Positions 18,350 through 28,070 of a stretch of DNA of 64,000 bases are shown here, one piece after another (positions within the stretch are counted from its first letter, which is position 1; every line of letters begins with the position of its first letter). The DNA comes from Thiodiazotropha sp050291245 (lineage in GTDB: Bacteria > Pseudomonadota > Gammaproteobacteria > Chromatiales > Chromatiaceae). The position numbers were made by a program, and so were the translations under genes. The DNA is taken from NCBI GenBank assembly GCA_050291245.1, contig JBNKJP010000067.1, positions 115,066 through 179,065 on the forward strand. Direction: 5' to 3'. The notes beneath the pieces are model-generated. The model was not told the DNA's origin, did no database searches, and saw nothing but the letters and a program-made list of their open reading frames with translations.

Positions 18350-18529
18350 TTACTCGCCCTTGGTGTTGATGACTTTACGGCCTTTGTAGAATCCGTCCGC
18401 GGAAACGTGATGACGCAGATGAGTCTCACCCGAAGTCGAGTCGATCGACAGGGTTTGCGCGGTCAAGGCATCATGGGATCTGCGCATGCCGCGCTTGGAC
18501 GGGGTCTTTCTGTTTTGTTGGACAGCCAT
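18350..18529 (-). CDS. rpmF: Ribosomal protein bL32
   Basis: A 59-residue protein beginning MAVQQNRKTPSKRGMRRSHD, the bL32 signature. The C-terminus carries the conserved HHVSADGFYKGRKV. This version lacks zinc-ribbon cysteines. It lies 26 bases after yceD and about 90 before plsX, the usual order, which ties lipid synthesis to ribosome production. Confidence 0.96.
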   Translation of the reverse strand: MAVQQNRKTPSKRGMRRSHDALTAQTLSIDSTSGETHLRHHVSADGFYKGRKVINTKGE

Positions 18530-18555
18530 GGCTGGTCTCCTGAAAATTTCTGTGT

Positions 18556-19092
18556 TTACTGTTCATCCCGTTTCAGTCCAGCCAGAACTGAAAACGGATT
18601 GTCTTTTTCCTGCACCTCGGGCTCGGCAACCTGCGGCGCAAAATCCTCGGAATTGTTCTCAGCCGGTAGCTGACACGCTTCCTTATCGTGTAACGACACT
18701 TGAGGCAAGGCGAGTAACAACTCATCCTCGATCAATTCCTTGAGATCAACCGCCCCCTCTTCCACCAGACAGGGATCAAGCGACTCGGGCAAGCGTTCCG
18801 CCTCATCCAGTCCTTGCACGAAAACCACGCTGAGGTGGGATTCCACAGGGAGTACCATCTCACCGAGACAACGCTGGCATTCGAGCGACAATTGCGCCTT
18901 TACGGTTCCATCGAGCCGGGCTCGCCGCTGCTCATCACGACTGAAACGCAACACAAAGTCGACATCACCATCGGATTCGAGCAGACAATCCCGCAGACGG
19001 GCGAATTTCTCCAGAGGCAGATTTCCGCTGACCTCGCGGCCGAGATCAGCGAAACGCCAAGGATCTAATCGATCGGGAAAGCGCTTCGACAT
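18556..19092 (-). CDS. yceD: YceD (DUF177), 23S rRNA accumulation protein
   Basis: A 178-residue DUF177 protein. The central LECQRCLGEMVLPV with its CxxC is diagnostic, and the acidic VDLKELIEDELLLALP segment follows. YceD is co-transcribed with rpmF and is needed for normal 23S rRNA accumulation in E. coli and in plants. It starts the rpmF-plsX-fab transcript on this strand. Confidence 0.92.
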   Translation of the reverse strand: MSKRFPDRLDPWRFADLGREVSGNLPLEKFARLRDCLLESDGDVDFVLRFSRDEQRRARLDGTVKAQLSLECQRCLGEMVLPVESHLSVVFVQGLDEAERLPESLDPCLVEEGAVDLKELIEDELLLALPQVSLHDKEACQLPAENNSEDFAPQVAEPEVQEKDNPFSVLAGLKRDEQ

Positions 19093-19178
19093 AAGCGCGC
19101 AATCATATTATGAGAGGGCACGCCATGTCAAAATGGCGTACCGGGTATCCACCTGCCCCATTCCGCCTCCAGCGGGAG

Positions 19179-20321
19179 CTATTGCCCCCCCACCAGAGCC
19201 AACAGCACACCCGCCGCGACGGCGGAACCGATCACCCCGGCCACATTGGGCCCCATGGCGTGCATCAGCAGAAAATTGTGGTGATTGGTTTCCAGTCCAA
19301 CCTTGTTGACCACTCGCGCGGCCATGGGGACCGCGGAGACACCCGCCGCCCCGATCAAGGGGTTAACCTTACCGCCGGTAACACGATGCATGATCTTACC
19401 CATGATGACGCCCGCGGCGGTCCCGACACAGAAGGCAAAGGCCCCCAGGGCCAGGATGCCGAGGGTATCCAGGGTGAGAAATTTCTCTGCGGAAAGCTTG
19501 GACCCCACCGCAAGACCGAGAAATATGGTGACGATGTTGATGATCTCATTCTGCGCGGCATGGCTGAGTCTTTCCACCACCCCGCTTTCCCGTAGCAGAT
19601 TGCCAAAGGTCAACATGCCGATCAGGGGCGCCGCGGAGGGCAGAAAAATGACACACAACAGCAATACAGAAAACGGGAAAAGAATCTTCTCCAGTTTCGA
19701 AACGTGCCTCAACTGCTGCATCTCCACCCGGCGCTCCGCATCCGTGGTGAGCCAGCGCATAATCGGCGGCTGGATGATCGGCACCAACGCCATATAGGAG
19801 TATGCGGCCACCGCAATCGCACCCAGCAGGTCGGGCGCCAGCTTCGAGGCGAGAAAGATCGCGGTAGGTCCGTCCGCCCCCCCGATGATCGCAATCGCTG
19901 AAGCATCCGCCAGGGTAAAATCAAATCCCGGAATGAAGTTCAACGCCAGGGCACCGATCAGGGTGACAAAGATCCCGAATTGAGCAGCCGCACCCAGCAG
20001 AAGTGTCCAGGGCATGGCGATCAAGGCGCCGAAATCGGTCAGCGCCCCCACGCCCATGAAGATCAACAGAGGGAAAACACCGGTCTCTATGCCCACATGG
20101 TAGATATGTCCCAGCAACCCTTCACTGCCACCGATCCCGGCCAGGGGGATATTGCTGAGAATTGCACCGAAACCGATGGGCAACAGCAACAGGGGCTCGA
20201 ACTTCTTGACAATCGCAAGATAGATCAACAAAGCGCCGACACCCATCATGAGCGCCTGGCCCCACTCGAAATTGGCCAGCCCGGTGGACTGCCATAGCGG
20301 TTCAAATCCCAGTTCTAACAT
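19179..20321 (-). CDS. oadB: Na+-translocating oxaloacetate decarboxylase, beta subunit
   Basis: A 380-residue polytopic protein of the OadB/MmdB/GcdB family. About nine hydrophobic segments are visible. The sodium-channel signature region includes IGGADGPTAIFLASKLAP (Asp in the pore) and GSKLSAEKFLTLDTLGILALG. It uses the energy of biotin decarboxylation to pump Na+ out. It is one base after oadA. Confidence 0.93.
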   Translation of the reverse strand: MLELGFEPLWQSTGLANFEWGQALMMGVGALLIYLAIVKKFEPLLLLPIGFGAILSNIPLAGIGGSEGLLGHIYHVGIETGVFPLLIFMGVGALTDFGALIAMPWTLLLGAAAQFGIFVTLIGALALNFIPGFDFTLADASAIAIIGGADGPTAIFLASKLAPDLLGAIAVAAYSYMALVPIIQPPIMRWLTTDAERRVEMQQLRHVSKLEKILFPFSVLLLCVIFLPSAAPLIGMLTFGNLLRESGVVERLSHAAQNEIINIVTIFLGLAVGSKLSAEKFLTLDTLGILALGAFAFCVGTAAGVIMGKIMHRVTGGKVNPLIGAAGVSAVPMAARVVNKVGLETNHHNFLLMHAMGPNVAGVIGSAVAAGVLLALVGGQ

Positions 20322-20322
20322 G

Positions 20323-22119
20323 TCAGGAGAGACTCACCAGCGGGGTTCCAACCTGGACAGCCTCGCCTTCTTTGACCAATATCTGCGCAACCGTTCCGGA
20401 GGCTGTCGCCCGTACCTCTGTTTCCATCTTCATGGCCTCGAGAATCATGATCACATCACCCGAAGCCACCTGCTGTCCGACGGACACCTTGATGGTATGG
20501 ATATTACCCGATAAAGGCGCAGTAACGTCCGTTACGCCCGCTGACGGGACGGGAGCCGGCGCCGTGCCCTGGGCCACGGGCGTTGTTTCGGAGACAGAGG
20601 TGACCGCACCCGCGGGGGATACCTTGACGTTGTAGGTCACCCCATTGACCTCGACCTGATAGGCTTCGGGTCCTTGAGCCCGGGATGGCGTAACGGCGGC
20701 AGGCGCCGGTGCGGCAGGCTCACTTCCGGGAGCCGGTTCGAAGGCATCCGGATTGCCGCGGTTTTTGAGAAATTTCAGGCCTACCTGGGGAAACAGGGCA
20801 TAGATCAAGACATCATCGACCTCATCTTTTGCCACCTTGAGCCCCTGTTCGGTTACCAGCCCTCGGAACTCCGCGGTCAACTTGTCCATCTCGGCATCCA
20901 ACAGATCGGCCGGGCGACAGCTAATAGGCGCTTCCCCCGGCTTGAGGACACGCGCCTGAAGTTCGGCGTTGACAGGCGCCGGAGTGGCACCGTATTCACC
21001 TTTCAATACCCCTTCGGTCTCTTTAGCGATCGTCTTGTAACGCTCCCCCATGAGCACGTTGATCACCGCCTGGGTACCCACAATCTGCGAGGTAGGGGTG
21101 ACCAGCGGAATAAACCCCAGATCCTCACGCACCCGTGGGATCTCTTCCAAAACGTCGTCCAGCCGATCACTGGCGCCCTGCTCCCGCAACTGGTTCTCCA
21201 TGTTGGTCAACATGCCCCCAGGCACCTGGGCCACCAGGATACGGGAATCCACACCTCGTAACGCCCCCTCGAACTTCGCATATTTCTTGCGAACTTCCCG
21301 AAAATAGGCGGCGATCTCCTCAAGAAGGTTCAGATCGAGACCGGTTTCGCGATCGGTTCCCTGCAGGATGGCAACCACCGATTCGGTCGCCGAGTGGCCG
21401 TAGGTCATGCTCATGGATGAGATGGACGTATCCACCATATCGATACCGGCTTCGGCCGCCTTGATGTTAGTCGCAGTACTCATACCGGTGGTGGCATGGC
21501 TCTGCATGGCAATAGGAATGGAAAGGTTTTCTTTGAGACGGGTGACCAGTTCAAAGCAGACATAGGGATTCAACAAACCGGCCATATCTTTGATACAGAT
21601 CGAATGACAGCCCATCTCCTCAAGACGCTTGCCCATGTCGATCCAGTATTCAAGGTTGTGCACGGGGCTCACGGTATAGGACATGGTGCCCTGGGCATGC
21701 TTCTCGACTTTCAGTGTGGCCTTGACGGCGGTTTCCAGGTTTCGCAGGTCGTTCATGGCATCGAAGATGCGGAACACATCCACGCCGTTGACCGCCGCAC
21801 GTTCGACGAAACGCTCCACAACATCGTCGGCATAGTGCCGATAGCCCAGGATATTCTGCCCCCGGAAAAGCATCTGCATGGGTGTGTTCGGCATCGCCGC
21901 CTTGAGGGTACGGATACGCTCCCAGGGGTCCTCTCCCAGAAAACGGATGCAGGCATCAAAGGTGGCGCCCCCCCAGGTCTCCAGCGACCAGAACCCGACC
22001 TTGTCCAGTTTTTCCGCAATAGGAAGCATATCTTCGATACGCATACGGGTTGCAAACAAGGATTGATGTGCATCCCGCAGCACAACATCCGTGATTCCAA
22101 GTGGTTTCTTTTCGCTCAT
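20323..22119 (-). CDS. oadA: Na+-translocating oxaloacetate decarboxylase, alpha subunit
   Basis: A 598-residue carboxyltransferase/biotin carrier. The N-terminal TIM barrel has VVLRDAHQSLFATRM and the metal-binding AMQSHATTGMS segment. A proline/alanine-rich linker (about 460-520) leads to the biotinyl domain with EAMKMETEV near the C-terminus. It removes CO2 from oxaloacetate and loads it on biotin. It works with OadB and OadG and links citrate/oxaloacetate metabolism to a sodium gradient. Confidence 0.95.
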   Translation of the reverse strand: MSEKKPLGITDVVLRDAHQSLFATRMRIEDMLPIAEKLDKVGFWSLETWGGATFDACIRFLGEDPWERIRTLKAAMPNTPMQMLFRGQNILGYRHYADDVVERFVERAAVNGVDVFRIFDAMNDLRNLETAVKATLKVEKHAQGTMSYTVSPVHNLEYWIDMGKRLEEMGCHSICIKDMAGLLNPYVCFELVTRLKENLSIPIAMQSHATTGMSTATNIKAAEAGIDMVDTSISSMSMTYGHSATESVVAILQGTDRETGLDLNLLEEIAAYFREVRKKYAKFEGALRGVDSRILVAQVPGGMLTNMENQLREQGASDRLDDVLEEIPRVREDLGFIPLVTPTSQIVGTQAVINVLMGERYKTIAKETEGVLKGEYGATPAPVNAELQARVLKPGEAPISCRPADLLDAEMDKLTAEFRGLVTEQGLKVAKDEVDDVLIYALFPQVGLKFLKNRGNPDAFEPAPGSEPAAPAPAAVTPSRAQGPEAYQVEVNGVTYNVKVSPAGAVTSVSETTPVAQGTAPAPVPSAGVTDVTAPLSGNIHTIKVSVGQQVASGDVIMILEAMKMETEVRATASGTVAQILVKEGEAVQVGTPLVSLS

Positions 22120-22182
22120 AAGCTAACCGCCGTTTATTGATGAAACAGCCTGGGAACAGGTGTTAAGTAATTGAATTCGAAC

Positions 22183-22443
22183 TCAATGATGGATTGAGCG
22201 GTATTGTTTGACAGCCGCCGAAATGACCGCGACCAGGTCGCCGCGCATCCCAGCCTGACTCTGACCCGCGAGGGATGTGTGCGAGGCTAATGACTCCGCT
22301 GTCCCCTGTCGCTCGCTAACCATGAGCGCCAGTCCCGACATACCCTTCATGGCCAGAACCAGCACGAACAGAAAGACAAACACGATCCCCATTCCGATCA
22401 ACATCAGATTAATACCGGACAACAATAAGTCTTCGATTGGCAT
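22183..22443 (-). CDS. oadG: Oxaloacetate decarboxylase, gamma subunit
   Basis: An 86-residue protein with one N-terminal membrane helix (MLIGMGIVFVFLFVLVLAMKG) and a soluble tail with HTSLAG and AVKQYRS, typical of OadG. It anchors and assembles alpha and beta subunits and often binds zinc. It is first in the oadGAB operon. Confidence 0.85.
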   Translation of the reverse strand: MPIEDLLLSGINLMLIGMGIVFVFLFVLVLAMKGMSGLALMVSERQGTAESLASHTSLAGQSQAGMRGDLVAVISAAVKQYRSIHH

Positions 22444-22813
22444 CGGTTTTCACATCCCCTTTTAGTGAATTCGTCTTTCTACGTCGGCCATGCCGGTCAT
22501 GTCAAGTATTATCAACATTAGAAATATTGCTTAATGCATTGATTTACATAGAAAAACAACGTTTTCATTTATAATATTGATACTCATTATTGGAAAACAG
22601 CTATCTCAAATTGGAAATTCTCGGGCAGTAAAACGATGTAACTCACCGGCCATCTCATGGACAATCCGGATCGATCGCCACCTCCTACCTGGAGACATGC
22701 CCGATTACATCCTTTCTCACTGCCACTTTCCTTCCACGGCTTGAAGGCATGAGCGAATCCGATTAATGTTCCGCCTCAGTCCCATCGTGTAGCGATTAAC
22801 CCGGCGACTAAAT
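22444..22813. promoter_or_regulatory. Divergent intergenic region oadG/maf
   Basis: No gene is seen. The middle (about 22500-22620) is AT-rich, unlike the GC-richer flanks, and probably holds the oad promoter and a maf promoter. No operator could be assigned with confidence. Confidence 0.5.
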
Positions 22814-23422
22814 ATGCCAAGATCAATCCCGACCTCCCATCCGGCCCTAGTGTTGGCTTCAAGCTCCCCCTTTCGCCGGGAATTATTGAGCCGTTTGGGT
22901 ATCGAGTTCAGCACCGCTTCCCCATCGGTTGACGAAACACAGGCTCACCAGGAAAGTCCCGCCAATCTGGTTGTGAGACTAGCCGAGGAAAAGGCCAAAG
23001 CGGTGGCCAAATCCCATCCGGATGCCCTGATTATCGGCTCAGACCAGGTCGCTACTCTCGAAGATCGGATTCTCGGTAAACCCGGGAATCACGAACGGGC
23101 GGTGGAACAACTGACTTTTGCTTCCGGGCGGCATGTTACCTTCTATACCGGACTGTGTCTTTATAACAGCCGCACGGGCGAAACCCAATCCAGCTGCGAA
23201 CGCTTCCACGTCCATTTCAGAGAACTTCAAGCTTACGAAATCGAGAATTATCTAAAGAAAGAACAACCCTATCAATGCGCGGGGTCATTCAAATCTGAGG
23301 GGCTGGGGATTTGTCTGTTCAAGCGATTGGAAGGCGAGGATCCCAACACGCTCATCGGCTTGCCGCTGATACGCCTGATCGAAATGCTGCGCAACGAGGG
23401 CCTGGATATTCTGGCGGAATAG
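22814..23422 (+). CDS. Maf-family nucleotide pyrophosphatase, YceF type
   Basis: A 202-residue Maf protein. LASSSPFRRELLSRLGI is the N-terminal signature; the SVDE motif and GSDQVA (YceF type) follow. The YceF subgroup hydrolyses 7-methyl-GTP and similar modified nucleotides and may police nucleotide pools. It is normally next to yceD but is here separated from it by oadGAB. Confidence 0.9.
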   Translation: MPRSIPTSHPALVLASSSPFRRELLSRLGIEFSTASPSVDETQAHQESPANLVVRLAEEKAKAVAKSHPDALIIGSDQVATLEDRILGKPGNHERAVEQLTFASGRHVTFYTGLCLYNSRTGETQSSCERFHVHFRELQAYEIENYLKKEQPYQCAGSFKSEGLGICLFKRLEGEDPNTLIGLPLIRLIEMLRNEGLDILAE

Positions 23423-23455
23423 CTCGGCGTCGCAAGTGGCATCTCCGCTCCGTCT

Positions 23456-24364
23456 TCAGAACAGGGCGTCCTCCACCTTGCGGGTATCCTCGTCGAGTCC
23501 GGTGGAACCCCCACCCTGCTCAAGTCTCGCAAAGGCCTTGACCGCTGTCCGGTCCACTGACGCCAGGATATGATCGGTTCCCTCATGCGCCAATATGTTC
23601 GCTACCTGAACGATATCCACATAATCCACTGGAGCATCTCCGAGATCCCGGGCGAGATCCTCATGCTGCGAGGCAACATCGACCACATTGGGATCGAATT
23701 TCCAGAGTTTGAGGATGCTGCCACCGAGTTGCGGATGCAACTTGTGCAGAACCCGATCCAGAAATTCCGGCTTATCAATCAACTCCGCAAAGTCACATGC
23801 CTTGATCAATAGAGGGATATGGCCGATATCATGGACCAATCCCGCTACTAGAGCCACGTCCGGATCCATACCCGGCTGTTGCTTGGCCAGCATGGCGGCA
23901 TGGGCCCCCACTTTCACTGAGTGACTCCACAGCTGATCCATACGTCGCTCAATTACTTTGACCGAGGTACGAAATACCTCTTTCATGGATACCGCATAGA
24001 CCGCATTCTTGACCCGTTGAAACCCGATTCGAGTGATCGCAGGCTTAATTGAGGCGATCGTATTCATACCCCGGTAAAGCGGACTGTTCGCATAGCGGAT
24101 CAATCGAGCCGTCAAAGCGGCATCCCGGGAAATAACCTTCTCCAGATCGGAAGCCGAGCTGTCGACATCGTTGATCACGATCAAAGCTTCCAACGCCAGT
24201 GCCGGGAGTGTCGGCAGATAGATCTTGTTGGCCTTAAGGTCTTCTTTTACCGATTCGATAAACGCTTTGGTTGTGGAGGCCTCAAACTGCTTCTGTTCGT
24301 GATCCTGTTCCTTCTGGTCGTCCGCGGGTTTCCCGTCCGAAAGAATGAAGACTGATTTTGTCAT
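23456..24364 (-). CDS. HDOD-domain signalling protein
   Basis: A 302-residue protein with an HDOD domain (about 45-245), a catalytically modified HD superfamily fold found in regulators. Recognisable are YLPTLPALALEAL, the VISRDAALTARLIRYANSPLYRG segment and GLVHDIGHIPLL. The N-terminal 40 residues are charged and low in complexity. HDOD proteins integrate second-messenger, stress or motility signals by protein contact. Its start overlaps a small upstream frame by ATGA. Confidence 0.85.
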   Translation of the reverse strand: MTKSVFILSDGKPADDQKEQDHEQKQFEASTTKAFIESVKEDLKANKIYLPTLPALALEALIVINDVDSSASDLEKVISRDAALTARLIRYANSPLYRGMNTIASIKPAITRIGFQRVKNAVYAVSMKEVFRTSVKVIERRMDQLWSHSVKVGAHAAMLAKQQPGMDPDVALVAGLVHDIGHIPLLIKACDFAELIDKPEFLDRVLHKLHPQLGGSILKLWKFDPNVVDVASQHEDLARDLGDAPVDYVDIVQVANILAHEGTDHILASVDRTAVKAFARLEQGGGSTGLDEDTRKVEDALF

Positions 24365-24567
24365 CGATACTTAGCCTGCCTCTTCGCCAGGAATATGTTC
24401 GCCACTGATTCCGTCAATCGATGATCTTCCGCTGATACGGGTAGCCAGGTATCTCTGGAGATCCGTCCCGTCCCGGTCCCAACAGCGGATTCAGCAACCA
24501 CCTTGCCGGATATGGAGATCAGGTAACTTAGCGGCAGATCATCTGTTTTTTTCATCTTGAATGTCAT
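24361..24567 (-). CDS. Small hypothetical protein coupled to the HDOD gene
   Basis: A short frame (68 residues from the ATG at 24567) ending with an ATGA overlap on the HDOD gene, which is the main reason to think it is translated. I recognise no domain. It includes PLSYLISISGKVVAESAVG and TWLPVSAEDHRLTES. The frame opens further upstream, but only from a TTG. It could be a small partner of the HDOD protein or a chance frame. Confidence 0.4.
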   Translation of the reverse strand: MTFKMKKTDDLPLSYLISISGKVVAESAVGTGTGRISRDTWLPVSAEDHRLTESVANIFLAKRQAKYR

Positions 24568-24888
24568 CCACCAGATTAGTTGAGTCTCGATGGTGCGTAA
24601 AGGATCACAAAATGGATGGAATCCAGGAATCTTGCAGCGCAAGGTATTCTGTGCGGTTCAGCCCGGAAGCCTGTATTTCAATCCGCTACAAAAGTGATGG
24701 GTCTCTCAGTTTTATATTTGCAAACACAAATCGATATTAATTACAGTTTATCCAATATATCATATAGTTATGTTACTTTCATAAAGTAATTTAAGATCGT
24801 GAAGTCATTAAAGATTTCCCGACTCTCGTCGAATCTACAGATAGATCACATCTCGGTACCCTAGAAGAACACTGGATTTTTCAGCGGC

Positions 24889-27318
24889 ATGGCAGAACAG
24901 GCACTCCATCCCTATACGCAACATCCCGGTGATAAGCCGCTGGTCCTCATTGCGGACGATTCCCGCGTGGTGCGGGTTTCCTTGCGAAACATCCTCAAGG
25001 ACTACTGCGACCTGATCGAGGTGGAAGATGGACAGCAGGCCTGGGATGAACTGTCACGCAATCCCGCCATCGAATTGGTATTCAGCGATCTCGGTATGCC
25101 CCATCTGGATGGCCGCGCTTTGCTGACCAAGATGCGACAATCCAAAACCGAGCACCTTGAACACCTCCCCTTTGTGGTTGTGACCGGGAACGAGGCAACA
25201 CCAGAGATCACCCGGGAGATGCGCCAACTCGGGGCAAGCGGTATGGTGAGCAAGCCCTTCGACGCGAAGTTGATCACCTCCTACCTGAACCCGTCACCTG
25301 CTCCACCCCAGGAAGAAGGCACTTCCGACTGGCAGGATTCGTCTCCACAGACGGATTTTCTCGATCACATTCCCGATCGTTCAAAATTCATGGAGATCGC
25401 CAGTCGTGAACTCTCGTTCGCCATTCGCAACAAGAACGAACTGACCCTGGCACTGCTGAGAATCGATCAGTTCGACTCAATTCTCGATCACTACAGTGAT
25501 AGTGCGATTGAACACATTCTCCTGGCAATCCATGACATCCTGGAACAGCACATTCATCCGGATGACACCCTGGCCTATCTGGGTAACGGACGATTCGCAA
25601 TTCTTCGCCCGGCGTCGAATGCGATTGGTACGCGTTACCTGGGTCGACGAATTCTGGAAGACATCACAGCCAAACATTTCTACCTCGGGGAATCGGACCG
25701 TATTGTGAGCGCCAGCATCGGCATCTCGGCGCCAGACATCAAACCCGGGTTCCGCCTGACCGATCTTATGCATTTGGCCGAGGGACGCCTGAAGGCAGCC
25801 CTGGACAGTGGTGGTGGCAAGGTGGTCGACAAGGGTAACGAGAACCTGACTCCAGTGAGTGTCTCGTCGGACCTTATGGATATCTCTACGATATCGCCAA
25901 CAGAACTTACACGGCAATCCAGCCATTTATCCACCGAGGTCCAACGTCTGGCCGTCGAGCAGGTTGCGGAGATCAAGGCGAAATACAGCCCAACCCCGGA
26001 GTCATCAGAGACACAACTGCAGCAATACCAGCAGACAATCGAATCCCTGACCGCAGAGAACAGACAACTTCTTGAGGATATTGAGCATTGGAAGTCGCTC
26101 TCAGCGGAAACCGACAACCTTCGCCGCCAGTTGTTTGAAATCGAGAGCGAACGTCAGCAGGTCAAATTGAAATTCAATGAGCTTCAAGACAACTACCAGG
26201 TACTCGATCAGCAATGCGCCTCCCTGACACGGGAAAACCGGAGGCTCATTGAAGAGGAGGATCAACGAACCTTCGCACTCAGACAGGAGCATGGTTTTAC
26301 TGAAGATGAAAACCGGCGCCTGGAAAACCAGACGAAAGATCTGCGCAACCGCGCTGAAAAGGCGGAACTTGAAAGCCTGAAGTTAAACCAGCTGGTCAGC
26401 AGTCTGCGGGAAAACGGGCAGCTATTACGAATGCAGCTTGATCAGGCGCAACAGGAAATCGGCGAACTCAAAGTTGCTCGGAAGTCCCGGCCCACTCCCC
26501 CTCCAGAGGAGGCCAAACCCGCCCAAGAGGATACACAGCCCTCGGAACCCTGGTCCTCTGACTCGACGCTGCTGAATGAAATCTATGAGTCAGAGTTGAA
26601 CTTGACCGCCACTCCCAATGCGTCCGCGATGAGCAGTGGCAGCAAAACGCGTCTGCAGCAGACACTCGCCCCCCCTGCGGCGGAGACAAAACAAACCGAG
26701 ACCCCCCCGAAAACTCGTGCGACGCCCGTTAAACCGCCTGTTTCACAGAATGCCGATTCAGATCAGAACGTGAAACCCCTGCCCTTCCGGGTCGAGAAAG
26801 AGTCAATACTATTTAAAAATGGCAGCAACCCATCGGCTTTTACCATTGCCAGCCTGATCCTGGTTTTGCTGTTGCTGGGCGGCGCCGTAGCGATGTTCCT
26901 CTACCTGAAGGATTCCCCGTTACCATCAGCCGGGAATGGATCGTCCGAAACACAATCCGCGGCCGGGTTACCCATGCCTGCCACTCGAATCGAACCCACA
27001 GATCGAACACAATCCCATATTCAACCGATCGACCTGCAAAACACCGCAATCCAATCCCAACCGGTACCGCCCAACCGTTCAATCACCGAACCGGCAGTTG
27101 CTTCAGCTCCTGAGGAAACTCACCCTGTTTCCAACGAATCCCGCATGGAAAAAGAGCTGACATTGCGGCAGATGGCTGAAGAGGAATTTCAGCGGAAAGT
27201 GAATCAATCCCAATCGGTCTCCACCGACACTGCCACGAACAACAGCCCATCATGGAGCCCTGTTGGGAATACTCCGGAATTCACCGACTCCGCAACTAAA
27301 ACGCTACACACCGATTAG
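24889..27318 (+). CDS. Membrane-tethered REC / degenerate GGDEF / coiled-coil protein
   Basis: An 809-residue protein. An N-terminal receiver domain keeps D23/D24, the phospho-acceptor D67 (VFSDLGMP), T99 and K122. A GGDEF-like domain (about 155-315) follows, whose signature has become LGNGRF (231-236), so it should not make c-di-GMP. A long coiled coil covers about 375-535, then a proline-rich linker, one membrane helix (651-673) and a Gln/Ser/Thr/Pro-rich tail of about 135 residues predicted to be periplasmic. No output DNA-binding domain is seen. It may act as a phosphorylation-sensitive scaffold. It is divergent from the HDOD gene. Confidence 0.8.
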   Translation: MAEQALHPYTQHPGDKPLVLIADDSRVVRVSLRNILKDYCDLIEVEDGQQAWDELSRNPAIELVFSDLGMPHLDGRALLTKMRQSKTEHLEHLPFVVVTGNEATPEITREMRQLGASGMVSKPFDAKLITSYLNPSPAPPQEEGTSDWQDSSPQTDFLDHIPDRSKFMEIASRELSFAIRNKNELTLALLRIDQFDSILDHYSDSAIEHILLAIHDILEQHIHPDDTLAYLGNGRFAILRPASNAIGTRYLGRRILEDITAKHFYLGESDRIVSASIGISAPDIKPGFRLTDLMHLAEGRLKAALDSGGGKVVDKGNENLTPVSVSSDLMDISTISPTELTRQSSHLSTEVQRLAVEQVAEIKAKYSPTPESSETQLQQYQQTIESLTAENRQLLEDIEHWKSLSAETDNLRRQLFEIESERQQVKLKFNELQDNYQVLDQQCASLTRENRRLIEEEDQRTFALRQEHGFTEDENRRLENQTKDLRNRAEKAELESLKLNQLVSSLRENGQLLRMQLDQAQQEIGELKVARKSRPTPPPEEAKPAQEDTQPSEPWSSDSTLLNEIYESELNLTATPNASAMSSGSKTRLQQTLAPPAAETKQTETPPKTRATPVKPPVSQNADSDQNVKPLPFRVEKESILFKNGSNPSAFTIASLILVLLLLGGAVAMFLYLKDSPLPSAGNGSSETQSAAGLPMPATRIEPTDRTQSHIQPIDLQNTAIQSQPVPPNRSITEPAVASAPEETHPVSNESRMEKELTLRQMAEEEFQRKVNQSQSVSTDTATNNSPSWSPVGNTPEFTDSATKTLHTD

Positions 27319-27397
27319 CAGATCTCGCCTGATCCACAACCGGCTGCCGAAATCACTCGGCCCGCAGCAGCGCCTCATCTCGCAGTGTGAGGGATGA

Positions 27398-27943
27398 TCA
27401 CTCTCCGCTGAGCCTCTGCTGGAGTATGCTGGCGTGCAAGGGCCAGCCTGATTCGTCGATCACAAACACGGTCCATTTGCCGACCTCCCCGGGATTCAGG
27501 CTCTTCACCGAATAGGCGCGCCAGCGGGGACCTCTTACGGCTATTTCAACTTCACTGATGACCTCGCCTTCAAATTCCCAACGGTGAGTCACGGTGCGTC
27601 CCTGGAGATTTCTCAGGTCCGTGAAGAACATCACCTGTGTCGCGTTTTCATCGACACTGACGATTTGATCCACGGGTTCCCGATCTACCACATCAGTGGT
27701 AAAAACCGCACGCGCCACATAGGCATCAGGTACGGGCGATTCTTCGACCATGGACGGTTTCGGCGACATCGATGAATCCTGGCTTGCAGTCTCGGACGCA
27801 ACCTCTCCACTCGGTTCAGCATCCTGCGCCATTTCGACAGCAGCCGATTGCCCATCGACAGCGCTCTCTGCCCACAAATGGATCGGCATCCAACCGATCA
27901 GCAAACAAATCAGCAGACGCACATTCGTCTTTAACAGAGCCAT
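27398..27943 (-). CDS. DUF2914-type exported protein
   Basis: A 181-residue protein with a signal peptide (about 1-25, ending near HLWA). A low-complexity acidic/Ser linker (about 30-70) leads to a C-terminal domain of the DUF2914 type: ARAVFTTDVVDREPVD, VMFFTDLRNLQG, THRWEFEGEV and GPRWRAYSVKSL. DUF2914 has a beta-rich fold, occurs in many exported bacterial proteins and has no established function. It is convergent with the REC/GGDEF gene, possibly a functional neighbour. Confidence 0.72.
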   Translation of the reverse strand: MALLKTNVRLLICLLIGWMPIHLWAESAVDGQSAAVEMAQDAEPSGEVASETASQDSSMSPKPSMVEESPVPDAYVARAVFTTDVVDREPVDQIVSVDENATQVMFFTDLRNLQGRTVTHRWEFEGEVISEVEIAVRGPRWRAYSVKSLNPGEVGKWTVFVIDESGWPLHASILQQRLSGE

Positions 27944-28070
27944 TTCCTTCTCCCTTCCATTCGCGACCTGAATTTCTTGTTGTTACAGCATACAGCAAAT
28001 TACTTTAATATATCCATGTAATACTTTGTTATATATGCCTATTTTTGATTAACATAGTCCGATTGCACAC

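Noticed and set aside
17227..18369. 380-residue plus-strand frame opposite plsX
   Set aside because: Shadow of plsX, which has clear family motifs.
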